Source: Perilla frutescens (Eukaryota > Streptophyta > Magnoliopsida > Lamiales > Lamiaceae). Taken from it: a DNA stretch of 64,000 nt. Made by a program: the position numbers and the translations under genes. The notes beneath the pieces are model-generated. The model was given only the letters and a program-made list of their open reading frames with translations. It was not told the origin of the DNA and ran no database searches. The stretch spans positions 6,526,501 through 6,590,500 of the forward strand of contig BRKX01000017.1 in the NCBI GenBank assembly GCA_026008535.1, read 5' to 3'. Shown here piece by piece: positions 45,319 through 57,682 of this stretch. Each line of letters begins with the position of its first letter. Position 1 is the stretch's first letter.

Positions 45319-47188
45319 GAAAATAAATGATTAGTTATAAGCATATATATATGTACATATCAACACTTTTAAACTTAATAACTTGTATCGTTGATCACTA
45401 TATTACTGTACCGATGAGGATATGCTGACAATAAATTTACTTCATAATCGCATGTCGGTCATCTACCATAATCAGCATAGTTTTTGCTTGAAGTATTTAC
45501 TTTTGTGTCATCTTCTAAATTCTTCAAACTTCATCTAGGCCTAGCAATGGAGCGATTCTCCTTCCTGCAGCCGCCTATGAAACGGGAGTAAATTAATTTG
45601 TCTCTACATGCCATTATTATTTTTATTTAAATACGTAAATTGAATAAATTAATAAGAAAGCAATAATGGTTAATCAACATGATTTCACATGGTAATAAAG
45701 TTCACTATGAATCTATGACAAACATAAAATTGTATATGATATCAATACATGATCTTTTTCGGAAAAGTATCCTTAATTAAATGAAGATTTTCAAAATTTA
45801 CATAAGATTAAATTTGGAAATTTGAAAATTAATTAAAATATTCTACCAAATTAAATCTTATACATTCAAAAATATCCCAAAGATTAAATTTGGAAATCAT
45901 CAACATAAGTTGAAAATTCCTCCAAATTAAAAATTTTTAAATTTTCGAACGCTGCCTTCAAGATTCTTTCTAAATTAAATACTAAATTTTCAAAATTCAC
46001 CCAAAAATTAAATATGAATTTTTTTGAAATTAATCAAAAAACCTCCAAATAAAATCTTAAAGATTTCAAAATTCTCATCATAATTAAATCTGAAAATTTT
46101 GATATTAATAAAAAATACTTTCCAAAGTAATTATAATAATATCAAAAATTACTAGAAAAATAGATCTGAAAATTTTGAATTTAATCAAAAATATTTTCCA
46201 AATTAAATTCTTAATTTCAAATATCACCACATAAATAAATTTGAAAATTTTGATGTTAATAAAAAATCCTTTCCAAATAATATGCCCTAGGTTTCGAAAA
46301 TTGCACAAATAATAAATATGGAAATTTTGATCCACTTTAAACACTTTCCAAATTTAATCAACATGATTTCATAAGGTAAAGTACGCTATGAATCTATGAT
46401 AAACAAGTTTGAGATATTTACATAAATTTGCTTAAATGACAACCAAAGCCCCGCGTGAGAACAAAGAATCAATTAGATATGTTGATCTTCATTTTTTGGA
46501 CGGCCATATCTGTACCCAAGATTGAATTTTTCGATGCGATTATTTTAATATTAGGGTTATTTTAATGAATTAGGATCATTTTCATAATTTAGGAATTGTA
46601 TTCTATTTCCACTGAATTTTTCAAGCGGTTTTTCTTTCCTTCGCAATCTCTTTCATTTACTTCATTTCTTTTCTTTTTTTGATATCTATATGTTGCTTTA
46701 TGTAATCGGATTTCAATTCTTCATAATCATTGTTCACGCGGTTGTTATAGATTTTTTCAAGAGATATTATGTTCGTTGTTTATCAATAAAGACGCTAGGT
46801 AAAATCTAAATATTTAGTTAATTTTTTTCAATCTGTGTTTTAGCTGAGAGCGATAATATTGATTATTTGAAACATTTTTTTCATGATTAAATATATTTTG
46901 AATGAGAGATATATAGATTCAAACTTAAAATCAATTTTTTTCATGTAACGTCATATTTTTTGAAGTTGATTAAGTAAATGTTTTCAACTTTCATGATTAA
47001 CATATGTTTTCAGTTCTTATATTATTGCTCACCTATTTGAGTGTCAAACATATTATTAGAGGTTTAAAATTATTATGTAATGCAAAACAGTTGAACCACA
47101 TCAATTCACAGAACTTTTTCATGTCTTGCTTCATTCTTGTAGGATTGACTACTATTTCACCCTTTGAACATGACTCTTAGTAGTATAG
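45319..47188. other. 3' flank of clpS1, no gene; internal diverged repeats
   Basis: Noncoding. A direct repeat of about 50 bp (AATCAACATGATTTCA...CTATGAATCTATGA) occurs at 45672-45726 and 46356-46407. Between the two copies, and including them, are diverged units of the form AAATTTGGAAATTTTGATNTTAAT..CTTTCCAAA repeated several times (45780-46350). From 46440 to 47188 nothing recognisable. Confidence 0.6.
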
Positions 47189-49425
47189 TGTAGCGCCCCG
47201 GTCCCGAAAGACCGTGGAAATGGACGCCACGGGGGTTGGAATTAAGAAGCGGGAAAGAAAGGGGGTAACCTGATTAATAAAAATCTCAACAGAAGACCCA
47301 GAATAACCAAACATGCTTTATTATAATATATACATATTTACAACACCAAGATCAGAGTTCTTAGTGTTTGACAAAAGGATATTACAAGCGCGGAGACTTA
47401 ATTATCAACAGAATACTTAACAAAAAGAGACAATGGGAAAATAAGTAAATAACAAAAGCCCATCTCTCAGCATCGTCACCTCCACGCGCCAGCCTACTGA
47501 CCTGAAAAATATTTGAAAATATTTGGGCTGAGTACTAGTGCACTCAGTGGGCAAGTTTTTACAATTCGAGTTATGCAAATCATTTTATTAAAGTAATCTA
47601 TCTGTGTTCATGCAGGTAGTGAAGCTTAGGAGGTTTTAAAATTTAAAGCAACCTAAGTTCACCAAAATATTTTATCGTGAAGTGCTTAAGAGGGTAACCA
47701 GTCATTGCCCGCAACCCGTACTACATCACCACGCGTAAAGTTGAGTATGGCCAAGTATACCCAATGAGTATAACCCATAAGTGTTTCATTTTTGTCTCAC
47801 CGACAAGGAGTAGGGCAGGACAAATAAAGCATGCATACTGTAGCTACTCACATTGACACAGCGCTGGTTTATGAGACTCCGACAACATACAGTAGCACGT
47901 ACATATTTAACACAAATAGTCACATATGCAATTTTAACAAAGCAGAGCTTAATAACTCGAAAGATACAAGTTGCAAATATATAATAGCCCACCTGGAAAA
48001 TAGATTTGCTTTCAAATTCTGGATTGATTTTTACTCGATTTTTGCTACTTCCTCTGACCCTACAATAACCAACATTGGCTTAGTTTAACTAAAGAACTCC
48101 TATTAAACTTAATCCCTAAACTTATTTTTAAGTTAAGTTCTATTAAACTTGGCCATTTGCAAACACTTATACAAATATAAAAAATTATAATTATATACGT
48201 ATACATATATAACATGATATCTATTTATTTCTAATAGTTCAATATGTATGATTATAATATATATATATATATATATGTTCGAAGAGTATTGAATACATGA
48301 AATCATCTACGGAAAATTCAAATCAGGTTGATTATTAGCACTTAATTAATATTTTATATTAATAATTATTAGTGCTATTATTAACTATTACTTTTGATAT
48401 TACCTGATTACATAATTATAAATAATGTTACTTGGATTCTTAATTCTTGGTACAGACATATGTATTAGTTTTCTAGTTTAAAAAAAATAAGATTAAATTC
48501 CAAATAGACTTAATTAATTGATTATGAATCACTTTTAAACTAGTCACTTAAATTATGTTATTGGTACATAATTTTGTATAAATGAAAACTTTTTAAATAA
48601 TTTCATATACAATGATCACTTATGATTTTCTAAATTTAAATGAGATCATGCGAGAATTCATTCAAAACCAAGCATTTCAATAATAAATTATATATATAAG
48701 TCTTAATTAAGAACTTACCTCAAAGGAAAATAGTTGCAGGAAGTTATTATTTTTACTATATTTTCCTTCGTCAGATTATTTATTTAACTATAAGAGTGAT
48801 GAAGAAAAAGAGAAATGATTCAGATCCATATTATTTTGATAATGAGGAATTTCAATTAGATTAAACTCACCAAAATAATCTAGTTGATCTGCTAAGTTCC
48901 TCCACAAGACACGTAGCATTTTTTTTTTGATTAGTCATCAACTATCTATAATATATATTAGCTAGACACCTCACTCTATTCTAATTTGATAGATACCAAC
49001 TATACTTAATTATATAAGATACAAAATATAGATACACGTATGTATATAAATCATTTTTTTAATTAAGTAATGTGTTTATGCACAATGTATTTGTATATAA
49101 ATTTTACTAAATCAATTTGCACTTAATAAATAAATTTCTAATTAATTGAACTAGGTTGGAATCTAAGCTCCAAATAAAAGTACAAGAATGTAACAAAGTA
49201 TCTTTAACCTACTCAACAAGCATACTTACCCAAAAATAAAAAAAATTAAAATAATAAAAATAAAAAAAATAAAAATTATGGGTCTATTTTCTTCCCTAGC
49301 TTATCCTTAAGGTAATCATAGGCTATTATTTTAATACTTAAAAGTTTTTGGATATTTCAATTATTCTAACTATTAGATGTATATTCCTAATTAAATTTAG
49401 ATAATAAAATTTTTGGGGTATTACA
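47189..49425 (-). repeat. Solo Ty3-gypsy (Tekay-like) LTR with perfect target duplication
   Basis: The plus strand reads TGTAGCGCCCCGGTCCCGAA...TTTTTGGGGTATTACA, 2237 bp, flanked by TATAG on both sides (47184-47188, 49426-49430). In transcription sense it is on the minus strand, starting TGTAATACCCC. It contains a (TA)n run near 48255-48276. No gag or pol is attached, so it is the product of LTR-LTR recombination. Confidence 0.93.
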
Positions 49426-49700
49426 TATAGCTTTGCTGTTCGCCTTTGATGATGTTACTATCTGTATTTATGATTGCAGAACAGTATTTCGCTCGTAAGA
49501 ACTTCATTTGTCTTTCATTGCTTTTCTTCATACCACTATTTTAGTTTTTCGAACCATCGCATATGTATGTCTTCATGTGTCTTATGAGATATACACCACA
49601 ATCAACCTAGTTTTTGGTCTCTCCATGACATCTTCAGTCTGTATATAATGAGAACCATCCCTTGTGTAGGAACTAAAAACAAATTATGATATGATCCAAG

Positions 49701-49830
49701 ATGGGATATCGCTCGATCCAGTTTCAAGTGGCCCTGGGTCCAGTTATAATATCTAGAGTCAAGATATTCAAAGAGGATTTAAATGGAAGCATTCAAGAAA
49801 TATGGCAGACATATGTGTGTATCAAGAAGG
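49701..49830 (+). pseudogene. Gypsy polyprotein C-terminal fragment
   Basis: The plus strand encodes GPVIISRVKIFKEDLNGSIQ then EIWQT. This parallels GPVTRSRAKKVKEVLNGLIQ-EVW at 52070-52135. It is the polar tail at the end of a gypsy polyprotein, here as a small relic beside the solo LTR. Confidence 0.65.
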
Positions 49831-50446
49831 CTTGCAGGTATTATATCGGTGGTTCACTTTGCTATTTTTTGTATAGTGAAATAACATCAGTGCACGTAAG
49901 AACGCCATTTCTTGCTATCATTGGTACTGATGTTATTTCTTCACGTAGTTAGGTTGTAACCTTTTTGCAGTATGTGTTTGTGTTTATGTATGCTTGTATT
50001 AAAGAACTAGGATTCTAATATGTTGATACACATACTTCATACAATTTTTGTGCATATATGTAGGCTTTCGAAAAGTTTGACAGTAAGAACAACATGTTAA
50101 TTAGATGTATGATAGTTTTTGATTCCTAATTTCATTCTAAAATATTTGTTTGATTTGCTGGGTACATATTAGGAAATGACAAAGACGATTTTAGCTTAAA
50201 TCGTCGTTTTGAATAAGCTATTTTCATGTCCTCATAAAGTGCTTGGAATTGATGATTGTAATAAATTCTTTAAATGTTTCCCCCGGATACAATGAGTATG
50301 TTCTTTATATCAATTGATTGTATGTTATCAATGTTATAGATATTCTGTAATCGTAATATTATATGTGAAAAGTTGAAATATTGTATATTAGTGACACATT
50401 ATTTATTAAAAAATAAATGACCACAAGCGCACGATGTTATTGTAAT

Positions 50447-51190
50447 ACGTAGTGAGCAATAGTATTGTATTCCACAGGGTTGATAACTTTTGAGTTCTCA
50501 AACACAAATACTTAATTAAATATCTAGACACTATAATCAAAGGTAGGAGGAAATTAAAATAAACAAAAGTAGATAAAACTCAAAGTAAATTAAATGGAAC
50601 TCTTAATTGATTAGAACACAGGTTTTAAGTAAATTCATGCTAGCTGATTCATTTATTCATTGAATGATTCTTGCAACCTGACTTAGCCTGTAATTTATCA
50701 ATGATGGGCAATCATTAATTTATTATCAAGCTGTTGTTGAGGTATATACACAATCAAGCACTTTACTTGGTCTCGATTCTTCACACACCTCATTACTCAG
50801 AGATGATAACTTTTGAGTTCTCAAACATGTAGTGAGCAAGAGTATCGTATTCCACAGAGATGATAACTTTTGAGTTCTCAAACATAAGTACTTAATAAAA
50901 TATCTAGACACTATGATCAAAGGTAGGGGGAAATTAAAATAAACAAAAGTAGATAAAACTCAAAGTAAATTAAATGGAACTTTTAATTGATTAGAATACA
51001 CGTTGTAAGTAAATTCATGCTAGCTGATTCATTTATTCATTCAATGATTCTTGCAACCTGACTTAGCCTTTAATTTATTAATGGTGGGCAATATTAGTTT
51101 ATTATCAGGCTATTATTTAAGGCATATACACAATCAGACACTTCACTTGGTCTCGATTCTTCACATACCTCATTACTCCTAATATAGCAC
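50447..51190. repeat. Tandem duplication, about 379-bp unit
   Basis: The stretch from GTGAGCAATAGTATTGTATTCC (50453) repeats as GTGAGCAAGAGTATCGTATTCC (50832), and the collinear match runs on (for example TTAAATGGAACTCTTAATTG at 50592 against TTAAATGGAACTTTTAATTG at 50971). It is noncoding and probably part of a gypsy noncoding region. Confidence 0.85.
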
Positions 51191-51960
51191 ACAAAGATTC
51201 ATTGAACCTTATGTAATACTTGTTCAGTGGGTCGGTACTTCCAATCACACATAATTCTAATTCTATCTTTCTATCAATTAATTCTTATCCGGTGACTACA
51301 TCAAATTAATCGGCTAGCATGAATAAATGTAGATCAGACACTCATGTAAGATTAAATTAAGATCACAGAGAACAATATTCGAGATAATAAGAAAAAAGTA
51401 ATCAAATCATATATATACAATGAATAACATTCGATCCCTAAAACCTAGCTAGAAAATTATCTAGACATAGTAAAATAGATAACACAAACTAGAGTATAGA
51501 TGTTCATGAAAAATGATGTGATCTGACCCAGGACTGTATCATGTTACAAGACGGAATCCCTCAACCCGACCCTCACGATGCAGACGAACTGCTAATATGT
51601 AAAATAGAGGATCCTATTGAGATTGAAGACAAGAACTTCGGAACAATAGTGTAGACGCCATAGACAGATGTGATAGATCTGTTTAATAAGTCGTCGTTTG
51701 AATTCACAGTTCAAATAAATTCTCATGCAAAGAAAATATCAAATTTAATAATCTCAAAAACTATTTAATGAATATCCAGTATAAGCACTTATATAGGTGG
51801 ACATAAATAAGAAAACCCTAGTAGGATTTAAATAACATAAAAGAAATAAATAAGTCTAAAAATTCAAAAATAGTTAAAAATCCGCTACTTAGCGTGAGAC
51901 GGGCCCACTCGTGCCCCGGGTCCCGCTGCACCTTGCGCTCGGCCTAAAGAAAAACACCCC
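51191..51960. other. Noncoding stretch between the duplication and a gypsy pol end
   Basis: AT-rich to 51880, then a GC-rich block (GGCCCACTCGTGCCCCGGGT). No gene. It is probably the internal noncoding part of a gypsy element. Confidence 0.4.
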
Positions 51961-51963
51961 GCA

Positions 51964-52290
51964 GTGTTAGTGCAGTTCACACGCGCCCACTTGTGCTGCA
52001 CATCGCGTTTGGCAGTGCGACCTGATACGGATCATACTGAGGTCGTGTCGAATCTCATTAGAGTGCTGGAGGGTCCCGTGACTAGATCAAGGGCCAAGAA
52101 AGTCAAGGAAGTCCTCAATGGACTTATTCAAGAAGTCTGGAATCGAGAAACATCAAGAAGACCGGTTCAAAGAGTTGAACCCGAGCACAAGTGGAAGGTG
52201 TTAATTTCAGCAGAGCACCCGCAAGCATCAACCGTGAGTGGGAGTGGTAGTGGCTCGATCATAGGTCGTGTACGGAAGAGTTCTCTGTGA
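51964..52290 (+). pseudogene. Gypsy polyprotein C-terminal tail
   Basis: The plus strand encodes RVLEGPVTRSRAKKVKEVLN then GLIQEVW, a Ser/Gly-rich end and a stop at 52288-52290. It lies just upstream of an LTR of the same orientation, as the end of pol should. The catalytic domains are absent. Confidence 0.65.
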
Positions 52291-52410
52291 GCTCGCTATT
52301 GTGAGGGGGTTCACCAAGGTAAAACCTGCAATCATGGTCGCGGGTATCTTAGGAGGTTGCAGGTATTGAGCCACGTCAGCACCATGTAGAGCCGTGAGCG
52401 GAGCCGCGGG

Positions 52411-52882
52411 TGATGTGTACACGAGCGAGGTTATAGATATTTTATTATTTCCGGATTTTTATTATTTTTGGATTTTGGGCTTTTTTTGTTTTCTATTTGG
52501 TTTACAACTTTAATAGGGCTTTGCTTATTTTTATCCAACCTATATAAGGGGTGTAAATAATTATTGGGAACAATTTACCATTCATTATTTTAGAAATAAA
52601 CGTGAGTTTATCATTTTCTCTCTAGAGAATTTATCCGGATTTTACAAGAATATTGTGAGATTCAAATTGACTTATCAAACGGATTCACATCCCCGTTTTT
52701 GGCGTCGCCACCAAATCCAATTTTGTATTCCCAATCGTCTTTGGGGTGTAGATCGATATATGTGGCTCTTCGCCATTGTGAGACTAGAGTTTTGGATTAT
52801 TTATCAATCCATCCGTTGTAACCTGATACTCCTGGGAAGGGATTCATCGTCGTCACCATTCTACCAATGAGGATCCTCATCA
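52411..52882 (+). repeat. Gypsy LTR (start uncertain) followed by primer-binding site
   Basis: It ends GAGGATCCTCATCA. TGGTATCAAAGC, complementary to initiator Met-tRNA, follows at 52885-52896, so this is a 5' LTR. A CCTATATAAGGGG TATA box lies near 52540. The 3' half matches the solo LTR in clpS1 intron 2. The proposed TGATGTGTACACG start follows a purine-rich stretch but is not proven. Confidence 0.7.
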
Positions 52883-53544
52883 TTTGGTATCAAAGCTTCG
52901 ACTTTGTATCAGATTCTATTTATCTGTTTTAAATTTTATCTGAATTTGTTCTTTCTCGCCAATATATAAAAAAAATGAAATTTTGAAAATCAGCAAAAAA
53001 AAGGATGCTGATTAAAAAAAGAGTTTTTTGGAGGGACAATTTTTAGCATTTTCATTACTTTTGGTATTCTTATTTGGGTTCTTGGTGATGTGCTTATAGC
53101 CTGGGGAGAAGTCGAATTTTTTTTGGGAATTTTCAATTTTTTTTTGGATTTAATTTTCGGCATATTTTGGTGAATTTGAGATAGGTCATTTGGGACTTCA
53201 TTGGTGTGATTGTGGATTCTTGTAACTTTCTTTGGAGATAATTGAGTGGTAAAAGGCAAGAAAGTGTGAGATTATTAGGATTTTGTTAGGATTCCATTGT
53301 TTTCATAGTTCTTTAATTTTTGTCTGCATTTGTTCAGGTTTATTTTCGTTCATCTTTATATTTGAGTTGAATAAAAAAATCATATAAAAAACATCCAAAA
53401 ATAGAGGACAAAAAAAAGAAAAAAAAAGAAAAAATAGTTGATAAAAAAAGAGTTGAATATGTCTAACAAAAGTGCAGGTATTGAAGACAAAAGGCTACAT
53501 GATTTGAGGGTGAAACGACCAACACTTTTGACCCAAAATACACG

Positions 53545-53671
53545 ATGGAAGCCACACAACAACACATGTCAAGGATGTTTAAGACGGAGAAGGCTGTATT
53601 AAACGAGAGGCTTGATAACATGGAGAACTCAATACAGGAGCAATCCCAACAAGTTCCTCATGTGAACCATG
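53545..53671 (+). pseudogene. Gypsy gag N-terminus, truncated
   Basis: Plus strand: MEATQQHMSRMFKTEKAVLN then ERLDNMENSIQEQSQQVPH. The downstream copy at 56776 carries the same motif (ERLNNVENSIQEQSQHVPR) and continues into the capsid domain. Here the reading ends abruptly where minus-strand pol sequence begins. Confidence 0.6.
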
Positions 53672-54237
53672 TTTTAATGTTCTTTTTAATTATAGCCCTC
53701 AACAAAATAGACAAGGTCCTATTCATTACTTCAGTTTGACCATCAGTTTGTGGATGACAGGTGGTAGAAAACAATAGTTTGGTACCTAACTTACACCACA
53801 ACGTTTTTCAGAAGTAGCTCAAAAACTTTGAATCTCTATCTGACATAATTGTCCTAGGCATACCATGTAAACGCACAATCTCCTTAAAGAACAATTCAGC
53901 TATATGAGATGCATCATTAGACTTATGACATGGAATAAAATTGTGACATTTTAGAAAAACGAACTCCTTAGTCCACAATTAGTGCTGCCAAGTCTGCAAT
54001 GCTCGAACCAAAGCGTACAACTCCTTATCATATGTCGGGTAGTTCAATGTTGCGCCTCCCAACTTCTCACTGAAATATGCAATCGATCGAACTCTTGCAT
54101 CAACACTGCACCGATTCGAACACCAGAAGCATCACATTCTACCTCAAAAGTTTTCAAAAAGTTAGGAAGAGATAGTACTAGTGGGTGTGTTAACTTGTTC
54201 TTAAACGTTTGAAACACTTTCTCTTGTTCCTCTCCCC
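53672..54237 (-). pseudogene. Gypsy RT/RNase H and integrase fragments
   Basis: Minus strand, right to left: FQTFKNKLTHPLVLSLPNFL and FEVECDASGVRIGAVLMQE (the RT/RNase H junction), then after a large deletion FFKEIVRLHGMPRTIMSDRD, WCKLGTKLLFSTTCHPQTDG and QTEVMNRTLS (integrase core, with the second Asp and catalytic Glu). This is chromovirus-type gypsy sequence in opposite orientation to the gag on its left. Confidence 0.82.
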
Positions 54238-54820
54238 TGTTGGGGTTTTTTCAAATTACGCCCCACAGGATCTAATCGGATATTCATTAATTCTAACAAC
54301 ATGTATTTCATATTTTATGTGTGAATTTAATTATTCTAACACGTTGAATGATCATGCAAGAACATCAAATATATTGCAGCGGAAAAATATAAACTGATGA
54401 ACCGACTTACATGATGTAGTAGGGTTGCACATGAGATTAAAGGTCTAATCTCGCTGTTGTAGGAGAACCGGTCGAACTTGGCCTCTCCCCACAATGTGCA
54501 AACCTCCTTGAGATGTCAATAACACTCCTTGATCTTCTACTGTATTCCCGTACCTTGTTTAGATGTAGAGTGGGTTGCAAGCTACTAAACTGTGTGGATA
54601 ACCTAGGGAATCAAGTGAGCAAGAGAGGAGCTGATCTTGTGTCTATAATTTTCCTCCATCCCTCCTTAATTAATAAGGAGGGGGACAAAATTCTCACTCC
54701 CAACCCTAATGGGTTTCCGCCTCTCCACTTGTTTCATTCCCTCAGTCCACTTAGGTGTTAATTGGGCTATAGTAGGGATCTAGAAGAATATTAAATTGGC
54801 CTACTAATTTATTTAATTTA
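54238..54820 (-). repeat. Truncated copia LTR
   Basis: It starts TGTTGGGGTTTTTTCAAATT and is collinear with the LTR at 54821 (shared CAGGATCTAATC, AGATTAAAGGTCTAATCT, ACTCCTTGATCTT and TAGAAGAATATTAAATTGG). It breaks off in ...TTTATTTAATTTA where the next LTR begins. The two are different copies of one family, the second probably inserted into the first. Confidence 0.75.
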
Positions 54821-56215
54821 TGTTGGGATTTTTTCGAATTGAATCACTGCAGGATCTAATTAGTTTCTCATTAATCTTATTATCATGCATATCATATTTT
54901 ATGTGTTCATATGAATTTAATAAAGCCTAGTTGAATTAACATGCATAGCAAATTTTGATTCTAATAAAAGCGGAAACATAGAAGTTGAAATTCACTTACA
55001 TATTCAAGACGGGTTGAGGACAAGATTAAAGGTCTAATCTTAGATGCAATTCCACTCCTTGATCTTTTGCTGTATTCCCGGACTGTCTTTAGATATAGGG
55101 TGGGCTGTATACTACTAAACGAGTGTGAATACTATGGGGATCAAGAGAGTACAAAAGAGGGGATGATATTACTTGTGTAATTTTTGGCCGCCACATCTTT
55201 AATATATAAAGGGGTGGCCGAAAATTCACCTCCAAGCCTAATGGGTTTGGGCCTCTTACTCTTGTTCCATCCCTAGTCCACTTCAGTCATATTGGGCTAC
55301 AACAGAGATCTAGAAGAATATTAAATTGTCCTGATAGATTTATTTAATTTCCAATATCCAAGAACTTAGGATATAATTAAATGCATTAAGTATTATTTTT
55401 ATTCCACTAAAGAAATAATATTGACCTACTAATTTAATACATATTTCCGAATATGCTTTCTCCTTTAGTCCAACCATTCCCCATGTTTAAGATATAATGT
55501 CCATTAATTAATTATATAAGCTTCTGACAGCTATAATTAATTAAATGTTTCTTCCTTGAGTAGTACCACACAAGAGATTTATCATGTAAGAAATAAATTT
55601 CACCTACAGGGTTTCACATGAACTATGTGCTTCCTTAAGGGGACATCATCAACCTGGCACACCAGGACATGGTAACCATACTTATTGCACAACCCATCAT
55701 ATATGTATACGATACTGTCTAAGATATCGAGTTTGTTGATCCTATCTGAGAATCTTACTCATTGATAAGTCAAAGCAATATCATAACATATATATGTCCA
55801 CCAATACATATGGCTTAAGAACCTGAACTCTGTGGATCTTTATTCTCTCACGTAAGGTCAGAACAGAGAATAATATCCTATTGTGATCCTCCTCAATACA
55901 CTAATCAATGTACTAGAATAATTAGCTAGTCAAGATAAACTAACTATCAAATTACTCTACAGTGTACCGATGGTGGGTTCAGGACCATCTAAGTCGTGAG
56001 CTTTTAATATCTTGCAAGGAAACTAATGATATAATTTTTACCATGGGTGTATACCCACACACTATATCATTTATAATGCAAGTATATGGAATTGGCAGAT
56101 ATATAATAAATAAATGTACACAGTGACTGCAATAATTTATTTAATCTATATCATCAAAACATTATAAGATAGTATGTATACAAAAAGACAGGTCCTCCAG
56201 TATATAAAACTAACA
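54821..56215 (-). repeat. Copia 3' LTR
   Basis: It begins TGTTGGGATTTTTTCGAATT and ends AAAACTAACA at 56215. It is followed by ATCTCCCACTTTAG (minus-strand purine tract CTAAAGTGGGAGAT). It is about 1.4 kb long, and pol sequence of the same sense lies immediately to its right. Confidence 0.82.
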
Positions 56216-56279
56216 ATCTCCCACTTTAGATGAAGCATGTCCTTCAAATATAAAAACAAAATCGGCTTAAACTCTCTAA

Positions 56280-56775
56280 CTAAACTAGATCTCAAAATGA
56301 AATCCCGGGTCCACATCTCACTGCCATTTTCTCCATGTGACCATTGAAGGTCTTGGCCGCCAGGCTCCTCGTGAATGGATTAGCCAGGTTGTTCTCCGAT
56401 GCAATCTTGACCACTGCCAAATCTTTTCTCTTAATGATTTCTCGTATAAGATGGTATTTTCTTTCTATGTGTTTACTCACCTTATGGGCTCTGGGTTCCT
56501 TCGAATTTGCCACAGCACCAGAGTTATCATAGTATATCGTGCTGCTCTTTGGCAAATCAGAAACCATGCTCAAGTCCAATAAGAAGCTCCGGAGCTAAAC
56601 AACTTCTTTTGCAGCTTCTAAGGCATCTACATATTCAGCTTCCATGGTGGAGTCAACTATGTAATTTTGCGTGATGCTCCTCCATGCAATGCCTCCGCCT
56701 CCCAAGGTAAACACATAGTCTGAGGTAGATTACTCTGATCTTTATCATCTGAAAAATTTAAGTCCGTGTAATCTA
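56280..56775 (-). pseudogene. Copia RNase H fragment
   Basis: The minus strand encodes IYYDNSGAVANSKEPRAHKV, SKHIERKYHLIREIIKRKDL and KIASENNLANPFTRSLAAKT, the end of a copia polyprotein (normally DNSGAVANSKEPR...ADPFTK). AEYVDALEAAKE-like sequence continues in another frame to about 56600. It is joined at 56775 directly to gypsy gag of opposite sense. Confidence 0.85.
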
Positions 56776-57682
56776 GTTGCACTAAATGAGAGACTCAACA
56801 ATGTGGAGAACTCAATACAGGAGCAATCTCAACACGTTCCTCGTATGAACCGTGGTGGCAGAGCCAGAAGAGGAGGTCGAGGAGATCGAGTGGAGGCTAG
56901 ACATTATCCATGTATAGAAAGGGAGAGAGGAGAAGTACTATGAGTCCGATTATAAAGATTATGAAGAGGACGACAGGTCTTCTACAGCTGGAGGATGGAT
57001 AAATGGGAGAGCAAGGAACTGAGAAGATGATCATTTAAGTAACATCAAGATGAACATTCCATCATTTCAAGGGAAAAATGATCCAGCCATGTATCTTAAA
57101 TGGGAATGCAAGATGGATATGATGTTCGATTGCCACAACTATTCGGAGTTCAAGAAGGTGAAATTGGTAGCTGTTTAATTCTCAGATCACGCACTAGTGT
57201 GGTGGGAGCAGTTAACATCCTCTAGACGGCGCAATAGAGAACCAACAATTGACACTTGGGCTGAGATGAAAGTACTGATGAGAAAAAGATTTGTACCCAA
57301 CTACTATTACCGAGAGCTACATAACAAGCTCCAAACTCTAAGGCAGGGCTCGAGTAGTGTAGATGAGTACTTCAAATAAATGGAGATAACCATGATTCGA
57401 GCTAATATGGTAGAGGATGAAGAAGCAACCACAGCTAGATTCTTGGCAGGGCTAAATCGGGAGATTAGAGACACGGTAGAACTGCAACATTATGTAGATT
57501 CAAATTATGTGGTGTAGTTGGTGATAAAGGTAGAGAACCAGCTCAAGAGGAGGGGTAACCAAAACCGTGCGAGCTCATCCAACTGGAGGTAAAACCATAG
57601 TACCAACACACCTTCATGGAAGATGAACCAAGGGAAGAAAGAGGAGAAACAATCATTCTCCAAGCAAAGAAATGAGACACCT
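56776..57682 (+). pseudogene. Gypsy gag (retrotransposon gag domain), interrupted by copia-B
   Basis: Plus strand: ERLNNVENSIQEQSQHVPRM, a Gly/Arg-rich stretch (RGGRARRGGRGDR), then YLKWECKMDMMFDCHNYSEF, SDHALVWWEQLTSSRRRNRE and AEMKVLMRKRFVPNYYYREL, HNKLQTLRQGSSSVDEYFK and FLAGLNREIRDTVELQHY. This is the capsid-type gag domain of Ty3-gypsy (recalled as PF03732). A handful of stops make it dead. It is cut at 57683 by the copia-B LTR. Confidence 0.88.
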
